DNA of 64,000 nt. It comes from CAWAVN01 sp963825075. Its GTDB lineage: Bacteria; Planctomycetota; Planctomycetia; Planctomycetales; Planctomycetaceae. Under the pieces are notes generated by a model. That model was given only the letters and a program-made list of their open reading frames with translations, ran no database searches and was not told the origin of the DNA. The stretch is taken from contig CAWGRX010000015.1 in NCBI GenBank assembly GCA_963825075.1, forward strand, positions 310,001-374,000, read 5' to 3'. Shown piece after piece: positions 28,622 through 37,311 of this stretch (position 1 is its first letter; each line of letters starts with the position of its first letter). A program made the position numbers and the translations under genes.

Positions 28622-30364
28622 ATGGCGTTTGGTGGAATCACGCATCAGCCCGGTTTTTTCGCGATTGGGTGGCACGTCCCTGAGCGCAGCGAAGGGCGTG
28701 CCACCCCGACCGCGGGGTGCTCGGGTCTTGCCGCTGTTATGTTGTCGTTCTGTCTTTTCGGCGGACCGTTGGCGCTGGGCCAAACGCAAACGCCTGCGCT
28801 CGATCCCGACAGCGTCAACCGCATCAAAACCCACTTGGAGGAAAGCGGCGTCATACCGACGGCTGAGGGGCTTCGGGAGTATCTGAAAGCCCTGCACCCC
28901 AACGCCGAAACCGCCAAGCGGATGCAAGAGCTGATTGCCGAATTGGGCAATGAGGATTTCTATCGCCGCGAGACCGCGATGGCCGAGCTTTTAAGGTTGC
29001 CGGTCCACTCGCCGCAAATGTTCCAAACGGCGATCGACGCGGGCGATGCGGAGATTCGCTGGCGGGCACGGCAGGTGCTCAAATTGGGGAACCATCGCAC
29101 CGAACGCGTGCTCCAGTCGGCGCTGTCGTTGATTCGCCACGATAAGATGAGCGGCCTGTTCGCCCTGGTGCTCGAGGCGCTGCCCTTCTGCACCGAAAGC
29201 TATGTCCGGGACGAAGCCCTGGAGACACTCAAAGCCATCGCCACGGCGGACGATCTGCCGTTGATCCAAAAGACCCTCAAGCAGCCCGACCGCGAGACGA
29301 AGCAAGCGGCGATTGTGACGCTGGAGCATCTCATCAAAGCGGATGCCGACCCGGAACTCATTCCGTTTTTGGAGGCGGACGACAAACACCTGCAGCTCGC
29401 GGCGGCCCGGGCTTTGGTCAACCACGGCCAGAAAGATGCGCTACCCGTGCTGGTCGATTTGCTGCATGCCGACGATCTGGACGTCCGCGCGAAATCGGCG
29501 GAGACGCTCCGGGTGTTGACGGGGCAGAACTTTTCTTTCGTCGCGTACGACACCGCGTCCCGCCGGGCGGTCGCGCGGAGCAAGTGGGTCAACTGGGTCG
29601 CCAACAACGCTTCGAGCGCCAAGCTCAATTTCCCGCTTCCCGACGGTCCCATCACCCGGCAGCATACGTTGATCTGTAACTATTCGCTCAAAAAAGTGAT
29701 CGAACTCGACGCCAATCACAAAGAAATCTGGTCCCAGGACCTGGTCGGAGCCTGGGGCTGCCAGGGCCTGCCCAACGGGCACCGGTTGGTCACATCGTAT
29801 TCCCAGCGGTCGATCATCGAATACGATCTGGCCGGCAAGAAAATCTGGGAGAAAAACCAACTCCCCGGCTTGCCCTACAGCGTGGAGCGGCTGGGGAACG
29901 GCAACACCGTGATTACCTGCTCCAACAACCAGGTGCTCGAGTATGCCCCCGATGGGAAGATCGTCTGGCAGCAGCAACTCCCCGGCACTCCGCGGGACGC
30001 CCAGCGGCTCGATAACGGTAACACGCTCGTCGTTTTGTACTCGACGCAGCAAGTCATCGAGTTGGACCGCCGGGGCAAAGAGGTCTGGAAACTCGACAAA
30101 TTGCAGCGGCCGCTATGCGCTCAACGGCTCGACAACGGCAATACTTTGGTCTGCGAATCTTCAGGCCGCCGGCTCGTGGAGTTCGACCGCAAAGGCGACG
30201 AGGTCTGGACCCAAAACATGAACATGACCGTCTATGACGCCCAGCGGCTGCCCAACGGCAACACGCTGGTGGTCGGCTCCTCCGGCGCAATGGAACTCGA
30301 CCGCCAAGGCGAAACGATTTGGCAACTGAAGCAGCCCGGCATGCGCGGGATTCATCGGTTTTAA
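28622..30364 (+). CDS. Exported HEAT-repeat plus NGNTLV-propeller protein, paralogue 2
   Basis: 580 residues. After the N-terminal part come LKALHPNAETAKRMQELIAE, LGNEDFYRRETAMAELLRLP and PVLVDLLHADDLDVRAKSAE, HEAT-like repeats up to about residue 300. A propeller follows with YSVERLGNGNTVITCSNNQV, DAQRLDNGNTLVVLYSTQQV and CAQRLDNGNTLVCESSGRRL. The same order is seen in the C-terminal part of the preceding gene and in the following gene. The N-terminus is unusual: residues 16-32 (GWHVPERSEGRATPTAG) are encoded by a palindromic repeat, lying just before the hydrophobic core LAAVMLSFCLFGGPLALG. Propellers with this repeat resemble PQQ-like or arylsulfotransferase-type folds, but no catalytic residues can be assigned. 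Confidence 0.85.
   Translation: MAFGGITHQPGFFAIGWHVPERSEGRATPTAGCSGLAAVMLSFCLFGGPLALGQTQTPALDPDSVNRIKTHLEESGVIPTAEGLREYLKALHPNAETAKRMQELIAELGNEDFYRRETAMAELLRLPVHSPQMFQTAIDAGDAEIRWRARQVLKLGNHRTERVLQSALSLIRHDKMSGLFALVLEALPFCTESYVRDEALETLKAIATADDLPLIQKTLKQPDRETKQAAIVTLEHLIKADADPELIPFLEADDKHLQLAAARALVNHGQKDALPVLVDLLHADDLDVRAKSAETLRVLTGQNFSFVAYDTASRRAVARSKWVNWVANNASSAKLNFPLPDGPITRQHTLICNYSLKKVIELDANHKEIWSQDLVGAWGCQGLPNGHRLVTSYSQRSIIEYDLAGKKIWEKNQLPGLPYSVERLGNGNTVITCSNNQVLEYAPDGKIVWQQQLPGTPRDAQRLDNGNTLVVLYSTQQVIELDRRGKEVWKLDKLQRPLCAQRLDNGNTLVCESSGRRLVEFDRKGDEVWTQNMNMTVYDAQRLPNGNTLVVGSSGAMELDRQGETIWQLKQPGMRGIHRF
28667..28706. repeat. GGGTGGCACG...CGTGCCACCC palindrome inside a coding region
   Basis: The GGGTGGCACG and CGTGCCACCC arms enclose TCCCTGAGCGCAGCGAAGGG. 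It lies in frame at codons 16-28 of the paralogue-2 gene. A related TGGTGGGAC...GTCCCACCA palindrome with a GCGAAGCGA loop is at 43613-43650. Confidence 0.85.
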
Positions 30365-30407
30365 CGGCGAGCCTGAATGAGTTTGTAGGCAGAGTAACAT
30401 TGAGTTA

Positions 30408-30547
30408 AGGATCACTCGAAGAAGAATTGTCGCGTTTATCAGCCGCTGGGGGGCACCGCCCGCAGGGTGGTCCGCCCCGGTTCACGGAGATAACCGCACG
30501 CTCGCGCGTTCCGCTGATGTTCGGATAGTAGTTTCTCGAACGGTCCT
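30408..30547. mobile_element. MITE-like element, copy 3 (about 140 bp, opposite orientation)
   Basis: It begins AAGGATCACTCGAAGAAGAA then TTGTCGCG, the reverse complement of the right end of copies 1 and 2. It ends GTAGTTTCTCGAACGGTCCT, the reverse complement of their left end. The interior has the long GGGGGGCACCGCCCGCAGGG core and a CCGCACGCTCGCGCGTTCCG half. It lies 43 bp after the stop of paralogue 2. Confidence 0.8.
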
Positions 30548-30643
30548 GAGAGGAGCGCGGGTTAGCGAAACCTCGTCATCCTCAGTCGTATGATGAAGTG
30601 AACGGCCAGCTTGAGCTGGCCATCGTTGAAATTGGAGTCCAAT

Positions 30644-32311
30644 ATGTTTTACTCCGCGAGGATTTCTCCAAAAGTCTGGTTACTCATGGGAGCCTTGTGC
30701 CTGGTCATTTTCCCGCCGGCTCACGTCAAGGCCAGCGACAAGGCGATGGAGATCCTCAAAGAGAACGGCTTGAGCGCCGATGCGGATTCTTTGCGGAGTT
30801 ATTTGGACTCGCTGCGTCCTGACAGCGAGTCGACGAAGCACATCCAGAAGCTGATCCGGCAATTGGGGGACGAAGATTTTTTCCAGCGGGAAGCCGCGCT
30901 CCAGGAATTGGTCCGCACGCCGATTCATTCGCCGGGATTGTTGCAGAAAGCCATCGAGGGCGGCGACCCGGAGATCGCCTGGCGAGCGAGGCAAGTGCAG
31001 AAACTTTCTAACGGTCGCACGGAGCGGTTGTTGTATGCCGTGCTTTCGGTGATTGAGACCGCGGAGATTCCCGGCATGGCCCAGGCGATTATCGATGTTT
31101 TCCCGTTTTGCGAGGATGACTTTTTGCAATCGCGGGCGGGCCGGGCACTTGAGGCGACCGCTTCGACCGCCGATGCGGACTTGTTAAGTCAAACGGCGCT
31201 CGCCGAGAAGTCCGATGCCGATTCGCCGCCCGAAGCTTCGCTGCGGATCGCGGCGATCTCGGCTTTGGAAAAGGTGAGCGGGAAAAACTCCGACAAAACT
31301 CTGGCCCGGTTGGTAAGAAACTCCGAGCCGGACGCGATTCGTCTGGCCGCAAGTCGGGCCATGGCCAATCACGGAAACCGGAGCGCCTTGACGACGCTCG
31401 TCGGCTTGTTGGAGTCGGAAGACGTGCTCACGCGAACGAAAGCCGCGCGGATCCTCCGGGCCTTTACCGGGAAGCAGTATGAGTTTTTGGCCCATGAAGG
31501 TCCCCAGGATCGGGCCATCAAAGCCCTCGCGTGGAAGCGCTGGCTCGAAGAAGACAGCCCCACCGCGAAATTGCATTACCCTTTGGACAACGTGTCCACC
31601 AACTTCGGGCGGACGCTCTTGGCCAACTATTCCCAGCGGAAAGTTTACGAATTGGACGCCGACGGCAACATGGTCTGGGAAGAAGACGTTTCCGGCGTGT
31701 GGACGGTTCGGGGTTTGGAAAACGGGCACCGCTTGGTGGCCTCTTACACCGGAAAGTTTCTGGTCGAATACGACAACAGCGGCAAGGAAGTCTGGCGATT
31801 CGACAATCTGCCCAACAAGCCCTACAGCGTGCAGCGTCTGCCCAACGGCAACACGCTGGTGCCCATTTATGGAAACGAGATTCTGGAAATTCGGCCCGAT
31901 AAAACCTTCGCCCGCCGGATCCGCCTTCCCGAAACCGTCAAATGGGCCGAGCAACTCGAAAACGGCCGGATTCTGGTCGTGTTTTATACGACAGGCCGCA
32001 TCGCCGAGTTGGACGAGCAAGGCCGCATCCTCTGGCAAGTCGGCGGCATGGGCCAACCCTATTCCGTGCAGCGACTGCGAAACGGCAACACCCTGGTCGC
32101 CAACCGCCGCAATAACCAGGTCGTCGAAGTGGACCGGGACGGCAAAGTCGTTTGGTCCTACAGTTCCAAACCCAGTCTGTACCGCGCCCAGCGGTTGGGG
32201 AACGGCAATACCCTCATCGTGAGTTCCTCCAGAGCCATCGAAATTGACCCCGCCGGCGAAACGGTCTGGGAACGCAACGAAAGCGGCCTCCGCGGAATCG
32301 ACCGCTATTAA
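30644..32311 (+). CDS. Exported HEAT-repeat plus NGNTLV-propeller protein, paralogue 3
   Basis: 555 residues from the ATG at 30644, which has GGAG six bases upstream and a signal peptide (VWLLMGALCLVIFPPAHVKA). Residues 30-300 carry HEAT-like helices (LGDEDFFQREAALQELVRTP, LTTLVGLLESEDVLTRTKAA). The rest is the propeller with YSVQRLPNGNTLVPIYGNEI, YSVQRLRNGNTLVANRRNNQ and RAQRLGNGNTLIVSSSRA. Layout and motifs match the preceding gene along the whole length, so the three consecutive genes look like products of duplication. A hairpin (GGCCAGCTTGAGCTGGCC, 30604-30621) just upstream of the start could affect expression. Confidence 0.85.
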   Translation: MFYSARISPKVWLLMGALCLVIFPPAHVKASDKAMEILKENGLSADADSLRSYLDSLRPDSESTKHIQKLIRQLGDEDFFQREAALQELVRTPIHSPGLLQKAIEGGDPEIAWRARQVQKLSNGRTERLLYAVLSVIETAEIPGMAQAIIDVFPFCEDDFLQSRAGRALEATASTADADLLSQTALAEKSDADSPPEASLRIAAISALEKVSGKNSDKTLARLVRNSEPDAIRLAASRAMANHGNRSALTTLVGLLESEDVLTRTKAARILRAFTGKQYEFLAHEGPQDRAIKALAWKRWLEEDSPTAKLHYPLDNVSTNFGRTLLANYSQRKVYELDADGNMVWEEDVSGVWTVRGLENGHRLVASYTGKFLVEYDNSGKEVWRFDNLPNKPYSVQRLPNGNTLVPIYGNEILEIRPDKTFARRIRLPETVKWAEQLENGRILVVFYTTGRIAELDEQGRILWQVGGMGQPYSVQRLRNGNTLVANRRNNQVVEVDRDGKVVWSYSSKPSLYRAQRLGNGNTLIVSSSRAIEIDPAGETVWERNESGLRGIDRY

Positions 32312-32317
32312 GGATTT

Positions 32318-32400
32318 AAGGGTGGTTTGAGAAATTCGGTCCAATCAGCCGGAACCTGCCGGCATCGGGTTCTCTCCGGGAACAGACGCCAGCCCATATG
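32318..32400. mobile_element. Degenerate MITE-like fragment
   Basis: AAGGGTGGTTTGAGAAATTC then GGTCCAATCAGCCGGAACC resembles the left half of copy 1 (GTTCGAGAAATAACTGTCCG then ATCAGCCGGAAC). No right end is visible. It sits 7 bp after paralogue 3. Confidence 0.5.
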
Positions 32401-32482
32401 GTCCAAATCCATCATGCCCCCTTTGATGAATCCCCACGGAATCATTAGACAATTTTTTTCGATCTCTTTCCAAGGTGACAGC

Positions 32483-33925
32483 ATGAAAGCTCCTTGTTCG
32501 ATGCTTTTTTGGCTTCTGCTCTGCGGAGGCGGTTTTGCTGTTTCTGGGAGGGAACGCCAGGCTAACGCTTCCCCTCCCGACGATCCCGCGAAGCCGAACA
32601 TTCTTTTCATCATGGTGGACGACTTAGGCAAAGACTGGATTGGCTGTTACGGTGCGGACAACATCGAAACGCCTCACATTGATGCCCTCGCGGCGGGCGG
32701 AATGAAGTTCCACAACGCCTGGTCGATGCCGCAGTGCACGCCCACGCGGCTCACGCTGTTGACGGGGCAGTATCCCTGGCGGACTGGCTGGGTGAACCAC
32801 TGGGATGTGCCCCGCTGGGGTGTCGGCTATTTCGACTGGGAAAAGCACACGACCTTCGCGGAAGTGATGAAGTCCGCCGGGTACAAAACGGCCATCGCCG
32901 GCAAATGGCAGATCAACGACTTCCGCGTCGAGCCGAAGGCTTTGGAAAAACACGGCTTCGACGACTGGTGCGTCTGGACCGGCGGCGAAGGGGGCAATCC
33001 CCGCAGCGACAAGCGGTATTGGGATCCCTACATCCATACGCGGAAAGGAAGCAAGACCTACACCGGCCAGTTCGGTCCGGACATCTACTGCGACTTCCTG
33101 ATCGGCTTTATGAAATCGCACCGGAACGAGCCCCTGATGCTCTACTTTCCGATGTGTTTGACGCACGGCCCGCTCGTGCACACGCCCCACGAGCCGAACG
33201 CCAAAGGCAAATTGGAGAAACACAAAGCCATGGTCCGCTATACGGACCATCTTGTCGGGCGACTGGTGAAGACGCTTGATGATCTGAGAATCCGGGAGCG
33301 GACGATCATCATCTTCACCACTGATAACGGCACGGGCAGTGGGCAACTGGGGACAATTCGCGGCCGACGTCCCAGTGGGGGCAAGGCATCGAAGTTTGAA
33401 GGCGGTGTTTGCGAGCCGTTCATCGTCAATGGACCGGGACTGGTCCCGGCGGGTGTGGAAACGGAGGCTCTCACCGATTTTTCCGATTTACTGCCGACCT
33501 TCGCCGAGCTATGCGGAGCGAAATTGCCCAAGGACGCGGCTTTGGATGGACATTCCATTGCCCCGCTTTTGCTGGGCCAATCGAAAGACTCACCGCGGAA
33601 GTGGATCATGGCCCTCGGGCATGGGGCCGCTCGGCTTGACGAGAACGGCGTTCGCGGCGTCCAGGACTACGCGGACCGTGTCCTCCGCGACAAACGGTTC
33701 AAGGTTTGGGTGGAGCCGAATAAGAAAATCACAAAGCTGTTCGATCTGAAAAAGGATCCGCTGGAACAGGATAACCTGATTGACAGCGACCAGCCCGCGC
33801 ATCGTGCGGCGGTCAAGAAGTTTCAGGCCGTCGTGGATGCGACGCCGGATGAGGACGCCCGCCCCCAGTATCGCAACCGGGCCGCCAATCCCTGGGATCG
33901 AAAGCCGAAGCGCAATCGAAAATAA
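32483..33925 (+). CDS. Exported arylsulfatase-family sulfatase
   Basis: 480 residues from the ATG at 32483 (AAGGTG upstream; signal MLFWLLLCGGGFAVSG). PNILFIMVDDLGKDWIG gives the metal-binding aspartates (D46, D47). MPQCTPTRLTLLTGQYPWRT carries the CxPxR motif, with Cys85 the site for formylglycine conversion and Arg89 beside it. HGPLVHTPHEPNAKG and IFTTDNGTGSGQ supply further active-site His, Asp and Asn. The C-terminal KLFDLKKDPLEQDNLIDSD is typical. Sulfatases remove sulfate esters from polysaccharides, and planctomycetes have many for algal or host glycans. An unlinked formylglycine-generating enzyme would be needed. The downstream genes point the other way. Confidence 0.93.
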   Translation: MKAPCSMLFWLLLCGGGFAVSGRERQANASPPDDPAKPNILFIMVDDLGKDWIGCYGADNIETPHIDALAAGGMKFHNAWSMPQCTPTRLTLLTGQYPWRTGWVNHWDVPRWGVGYFDWEKHTTFAEVMKSAGYKTAIAGKWQINDFRVEPKALEKHGFDDWCVWTGGEGGNPRSDKRYWDPYIHTRKGSKTYTGQFGPDIYCDFLIGFMKSHRNEPLMLYFPMCLTHGPLVHTPHEPNAKGKLEKHKAMVRYTDHLVGRLVKTLDDLRIRERTIIIFTTDNGTGSGQLGTIRGRRPSGGKASKFEGGVCEPFIVNGPGLVPAGVETEALTDFSDLLPTFAELCGAKLPKDAALDGHSIAPLLLGQSKDSPRKWIMALGHGAARLDENGVRGVQDYADRVLRDKRFKVWVEPNKKITKLFDLKKDPLEQDNLIDSDQPAHRAAVKKFQAVVDATPDEDARPQYRNRAANPWDRKPKRNRK

Positions 33926-33932
33926 AATTCAG

Positions 33933-34376
33933 TCATGGAGAAGCGTCTTTTTGGTTGACACCTTCGAGCACTTCCTGCAGTTTTTCCAAAGCATCCCATG
34001 CGGCGGCGAAGCCCGCGTAGGCTGCAACCTGAAAAATCGCTTCACAAATCTCTGCAACACTGGCACCGTTACGCAGAGCCATTTGCAAATTGAGTTTTAG
34101 AGCATTATCTCGTCCTAACGCAGCAAGGATGCAAATGCTGCAGAGAGAGCGTGTCTTCAAGTCAATTCCGGTGCGCGTCCAAATCCTGCCTCCCACGACG
34201 GAAACGACTTCCGTCTCAAAGTCGGGACACACATGCTTGAATCGAGTAATTAACTGTTCGATGTTCTCGCCGCCGACCATACGCTCAAACTGCGCATAAC
34301 CTTTTTCGTAGTCACTGCTCACGTTACACCTTCGGGCAATTTTGTCAGAGGAGTGGTGTTCGCCAAGCTCGGTCAA
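33933..34376 (-). CDS. Carboxymuconolactone-decarboxylase (CMD) family protein
   Basis: 147 residues. The core RSLCSICILAALGRDNALKL and NGASVAEICEAIFQVAAYAGFAAAWDALEKLQEVL is the CMD/AhpD-like fold. The decarboxylase branch usually has RSLxxIAxLAALGR; here a CxxC (CSIC) stands in that helix, as in AhpD-type peroxidases, so a thiol redox role is possible. The ATG overlaps the stop of the sialidase-like gene (ATGA), showing the two are translated from one message. Substrate unknown. Confidence 0.85.
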   Translation of the reverse strand: MTELGEHHSSDKIARRCNVSSDYEKGYAQFERMVGGENIEQLITRFKHVCPDFETEVVSVVGGRIWTRTGIDLKTRSLCSICILAALGRDNALKLNLQMALRNGASVAEICEAIFQVAAYAGFAAAWDALEKLQEVLEGVNQKDASP

Positions 34377-35599
34377 TTACTGAGTAGGGCATCGACGTCA
34401 TCGAGCGAGACGTGGAAGACTTCCGTTTGAACTTTTCCGCGGGAAAAGGCAATCAACAGATGGCCGCTCTGTTCCGTGACGTGCGGATATTGCAGGCTCG
34501 CGATTCCCGAACGCAGCTTCCTGGCAATGCGAGCGAGCTTCTGAGGGATGCGGGGAGGCGAAGGAATATCAAGCCGGGCCAGGCGGATAAAGGTTTTGCC
34601 GTCCCGGCTCACCGCAAGGTAAAGTTCCCGCCGCCCGACTTTGGGATTCGCATTCAGCACGATCACCCGGTAACCTCGGCTGGTCTTTAGAGAAAACAAC
34701 TTGCTGCTGGCATTGGGAAAATTCGTCAGCTTCGGCGTCTCCCAGCTTCGGCCCTGATCGCGGGAGAGCGAATGAAACAGTCGTTGCGATCCGCCGTTGT
34801 CCCGAAATAGTGCGAACAAAGTTCCGTCCGGTAACGACCAGAAGATGGGTTCATCGGGCCGGAAGCCGGGGACTTCGCCTGTTTGGACGACGGGAAATGT
34901 CTGCCAGTCGCTGAGCGATTTCCGACCGCCGATCAGCACGCTGACATTGAAACGAGAATCTCGTCGCGTGAGTATCCAATCTCCGGAAGGGAGCTTCTGC
35001 GGTGGAAAATTGTTGATGGCGTTCTCGTAAAGAGTCCCTTTGAAACGCCAACTCTCGCCGGCGGGGTTGTAATTGTAGGCCTGGAGTTTGAGCTGTTTCT
35101 CCGTTTGAGGCCCGAACGCTCCTTTGCCGCGATAGTTCGCTCCCAAAGCCAGCAATTCCCCATTCCTGAGCCAAAGCCCGCGGGCAATGAACGCAAACGG
35201 TTTTTCAGGCGTTCCCGTCACACTTCGAGCAGGCCCCCACGTCAACCCATCCCGGCTGGTGGAATACTTGATTTCCTGCGTCGGCCAGTCTTCGATCTTT
35301 GGTCCATCACTCCAGATGCACCAGAACTTCCCCTCGTGGTGCATCAAATAGTTGTGCAAATTCAGCCTCAGGTCCTCGATGTCAATCTTGTCCGGCGTGC
35401 GCGCGTGCGGTCCGAGGGAAACCGGATTGATCACGGCAAGTTTTCCCGAAAGTTTCGGCAACCCGGCATAGCGGATCGCGGCGGGATCCGTACCGGAGCC
35501 CGGTAAATCCAGAATGGGCAAAGAATCGCCGGCGACATTCGAGGCAGGCGACAGAAGGACGGCGATGAGGAAGAAACCGGCAGTCAAACGCGTTGGCAT
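34373..35599 (-). CDS. Exported sialidase-like (BNR-repeat) glycoside hydrolase family protein
   Basis: 408 residues with a signal peptide (LTAGFFLIAVLLSPASNVAG). Asp-box-like units appear as STSRDGLTWGPARSV, SLSRDQGRSWETPKLT and AVSRDGKTFIRLA (S/AxDGxxW type). A catalytic-looking RxxFE-like segment is not obvious, but ENAINNFPPQKLPSGDWILT and EPIFWSLPDGTLFALFRDNG are typical of exo-alpha-sialidase annotations in planctomycetes. It is probably an extracytoplasmic glycan-processing propeller. It lies opposite the sulfatase and is coupled to the CMD gene. True sialidase activity is not established. Confidence 0.8.
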   Translation of the reverse strand: MPTRLTAGFFLIAVLLSPASNVAGDSLPILDLPGSGTDPAAIRYAGLPKLSGKLAVINPVSLGPHARTPDKIDIEDLRLNLHNYLMHHEGKFWCIWSDGPKIEDWPTQEIKYSTSRDGLTWGPARSVTGTPEKPFAFIARGLWLRNGELLALGANYRGKGAFGPQTEKQLKLQAYNYNPAGESWRFKGTLYENAINNFPPQKLPSGDWILTRRDSRFNVSVLIGGRKSLSDWQTFPVVQTGEVPGFRPDEPIFWSLPDGTLFALFRDNGGSQRLFHSLSRDQGRSWETPKLTNFPNASSKLFSLKTSRGYRVIVLNANPKVGRRELYLAVSRDGKTFIRLARLDIPSPPRIPQKLARIARKLRSGIASLQYPHVTEQSGHLLIAFSRGKVQTEVFHVSLDDVDALLSN

Positions 35600-36442
35600 T
35601 GTATGGTCCTACGCATGGAGTGTATGGATGAAAAATCCGCTTGAATCGCGTTTTTACCCACAACGATGAGTTCGCCGCGGGCTGGTGTCAATGGCACGAA
35701 TGGCACGAATGTCCGGTTGAGTGCCAAACGCAGGGGCATTCGCCAACGTGACGGGCTGGCCAACCGGGGCGCTTTGACCATTGATTTTCCAAACCGCGTC
35801 TTCATTCGTGGGCCATATCAGTTGCGTCGTGCCTTCTGTTTTCTGGTGGGAAGTCGCGCGCTCACGTCTCTGAGATAGGCGTTTCGCTTGGACTCAGGCC
35901 ATCTCGCCTTCTGGGGCATTTTGGCGGAAAGGTCCGTTTGTTCCGAAACGTCAGCGACCACGTCGAAGAGTTCGACGCGGTCGTGCTCATAGAAATTCAG
36001 CAATTTCCATCGACCAATCCGGATGGCCTGGTGCGGGGTGAGTCTGGCTGGTCGCGAAATCCGCCACTCCGATCACTGGGACGTGATTTCCCTGCACCGA
36101 CAAAGAAAAGCAACTGGCTCTCCATTTCTGAGTCGGCCGGCGTCGCCGGCTATTGACCCACTCCTCCCCGGCGTGTTTACATAGTATGAACCGATCGCAG
36201 TGGAATATGATAAGACCAGATAACAACTAACTCAAACTGTAAGCGGGGAAAGTTGGGGTGGCCGGGGCGCAAAAGGAGGGATCAAGCGAAAAACGTTTCG
36301 AGAACTGGGGCCATGGGAGGTTTTTCTCTCGCGTCCATGGCCCCAGCATTTGCGTGCCAAACTGCATTCAAAGAGGAATCAGCGCCCCACCACCCAACCG
36401 CTTACAAGTTGAAAACTAACAAAGGACAACGAACAATTCCCC
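35600..36442. other. Decayed intergenic region
   Basis: This 843-bp stretch contains only a sulfatase C-terminal remnant (35818 to about 36048). Otherwise no intact gene is visible. A small direct repeat (AATGGCACG twice at 35692-35710) is present. 36049-36442 shows no family match in any frame. Confidence 0.6.
35818..36048 (-). pseudogene. C-terminal remnant of a second sulfatase
   Basis: In one frame the sequence reads HQAIRIGRWKLLNFYEHDRV then ELFDVVADVSEQTDLSAKMP and a short basic tail, ending in a stop. This is the standard sulfatase C-terminal block (AIRxGxWKLLxFYEDxRxELYxLxxDxxExxDLAxxxP). Upstream in the same frame a TGA lies at about 36050 and no sulfatase active-site motif follows. 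The remnant is therefore the tail of a deleted gene beside the intact sulfatase and sialidase genes. Confidence 0.7.
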
Positions 36443-37154
36443 ATGAACTTTTTGCTGACGAACGATGATGGAATCGCTGCGCCGGGATTGGCGGCGCTCG
36501 AAGAGGCGGTGCGGGCCTTTGGCGAAGTCGTGACGGTCGCCCCCGACCAGCATCTCTCCGGGTGCAGCCATCAAGTCGAGCGCCCATCGGCCGCTGTTGG
36601 CCACCCGCGTCGATCCGCACCGCTACGCCCTCGACGGGACGCCGGCGGATTGCACGCGGATCGGCTTGATGCACCTGGCTCCCGAAACCGATTGGCTGCT
36701 GTCGGGCGTGAACGATGGAGGCAACTTGGGCGTCGATGTGTTTATGTCCGGCACGGTCGCGGCCGTTCGCGAGGCGGCTTGGCATCGCGTGCGGGGCATC
36801 GCCTTTTCTCAATACCGCAAATCGAAGGGCGGGTTAGATTGGTCGGCCGTGGTCCCGCTGGTGGGGCGGATCCTGGAAGAGCTTTGGAAACTCCCTCTGG
36901 AAGCCGGGGCGTTCTGGAACGTCAATCTCCCCGATCTGCAAAACGCGTCTTCGCAAATCCCGCCCGAGGAGGTGGAGATTGTGTTTTGCCCGCTCAACCC
37001 GCATCCCTTGCCGACGGTGTTTGAAGTTATGGAGAACACGTACACCTACCGGGGCGTGTATGCCGAGCGGCATCGCGACGAGGGCAGCGACGTGGATGTG
37101 TGCTTTTCCGGCCGGGTCGCCGTCACGCAAATCCTGCCTCCCGCGCTGGACTAG
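36443..37154 (+). CDS. surE: 5'/3'-nucleotidase SurE (one frame break)
   Basis: SurE is a metal-dependent survival phosphatase acting on nucleoside monophosphates. MNFLLTNDDGIAAPGLAALE has the N-terminal NDDG metal-binding aspartates (residues 7-10). APDQHLSGCSHQV continues, and after the frame break come DPHRYALDGTPADCTRIGLM and LLSGVNDGGNLGVDVFMSGT, the SGxNxGxN motif. At about 36575 one extra G shifts the frame; without it the text reads CSHQVSAHRPLLATRVDPHR. Corrected length is about 236 residues, close to the family norm. The spacing to the following NUDIX gene is about 150 bp. Confidence 0.92.
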
Positions 37155-37263
37155 AGAATCGGTCATCGGGCTTGTGACAGAAGCACGATCAGCCTACCAT
37201 CCGGGCGTCAAGAACGTCGCCGTTCAACTTTGATGTTGATCTTTCGGCTTGCCCAAAACCAAC

Positions 37264-37290
37264 TGCTACGATCGCGGAGCGATCAGCGAT
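37264..37290. repeat. Short palindromic repeat CGATCGCGGAGCGATC, intergenic copy
   Basis: CTACGATCGCGGAGCGATCA then GCGAT matches the copy at 6616-6646 with few changes. It lies just upstream of the ribosome binding site of the NUDIX gene. Confidence 0.7.
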
Positions 37291-37311
37291 TTTTGTTAAA
37301 GGAGTGTCTTG

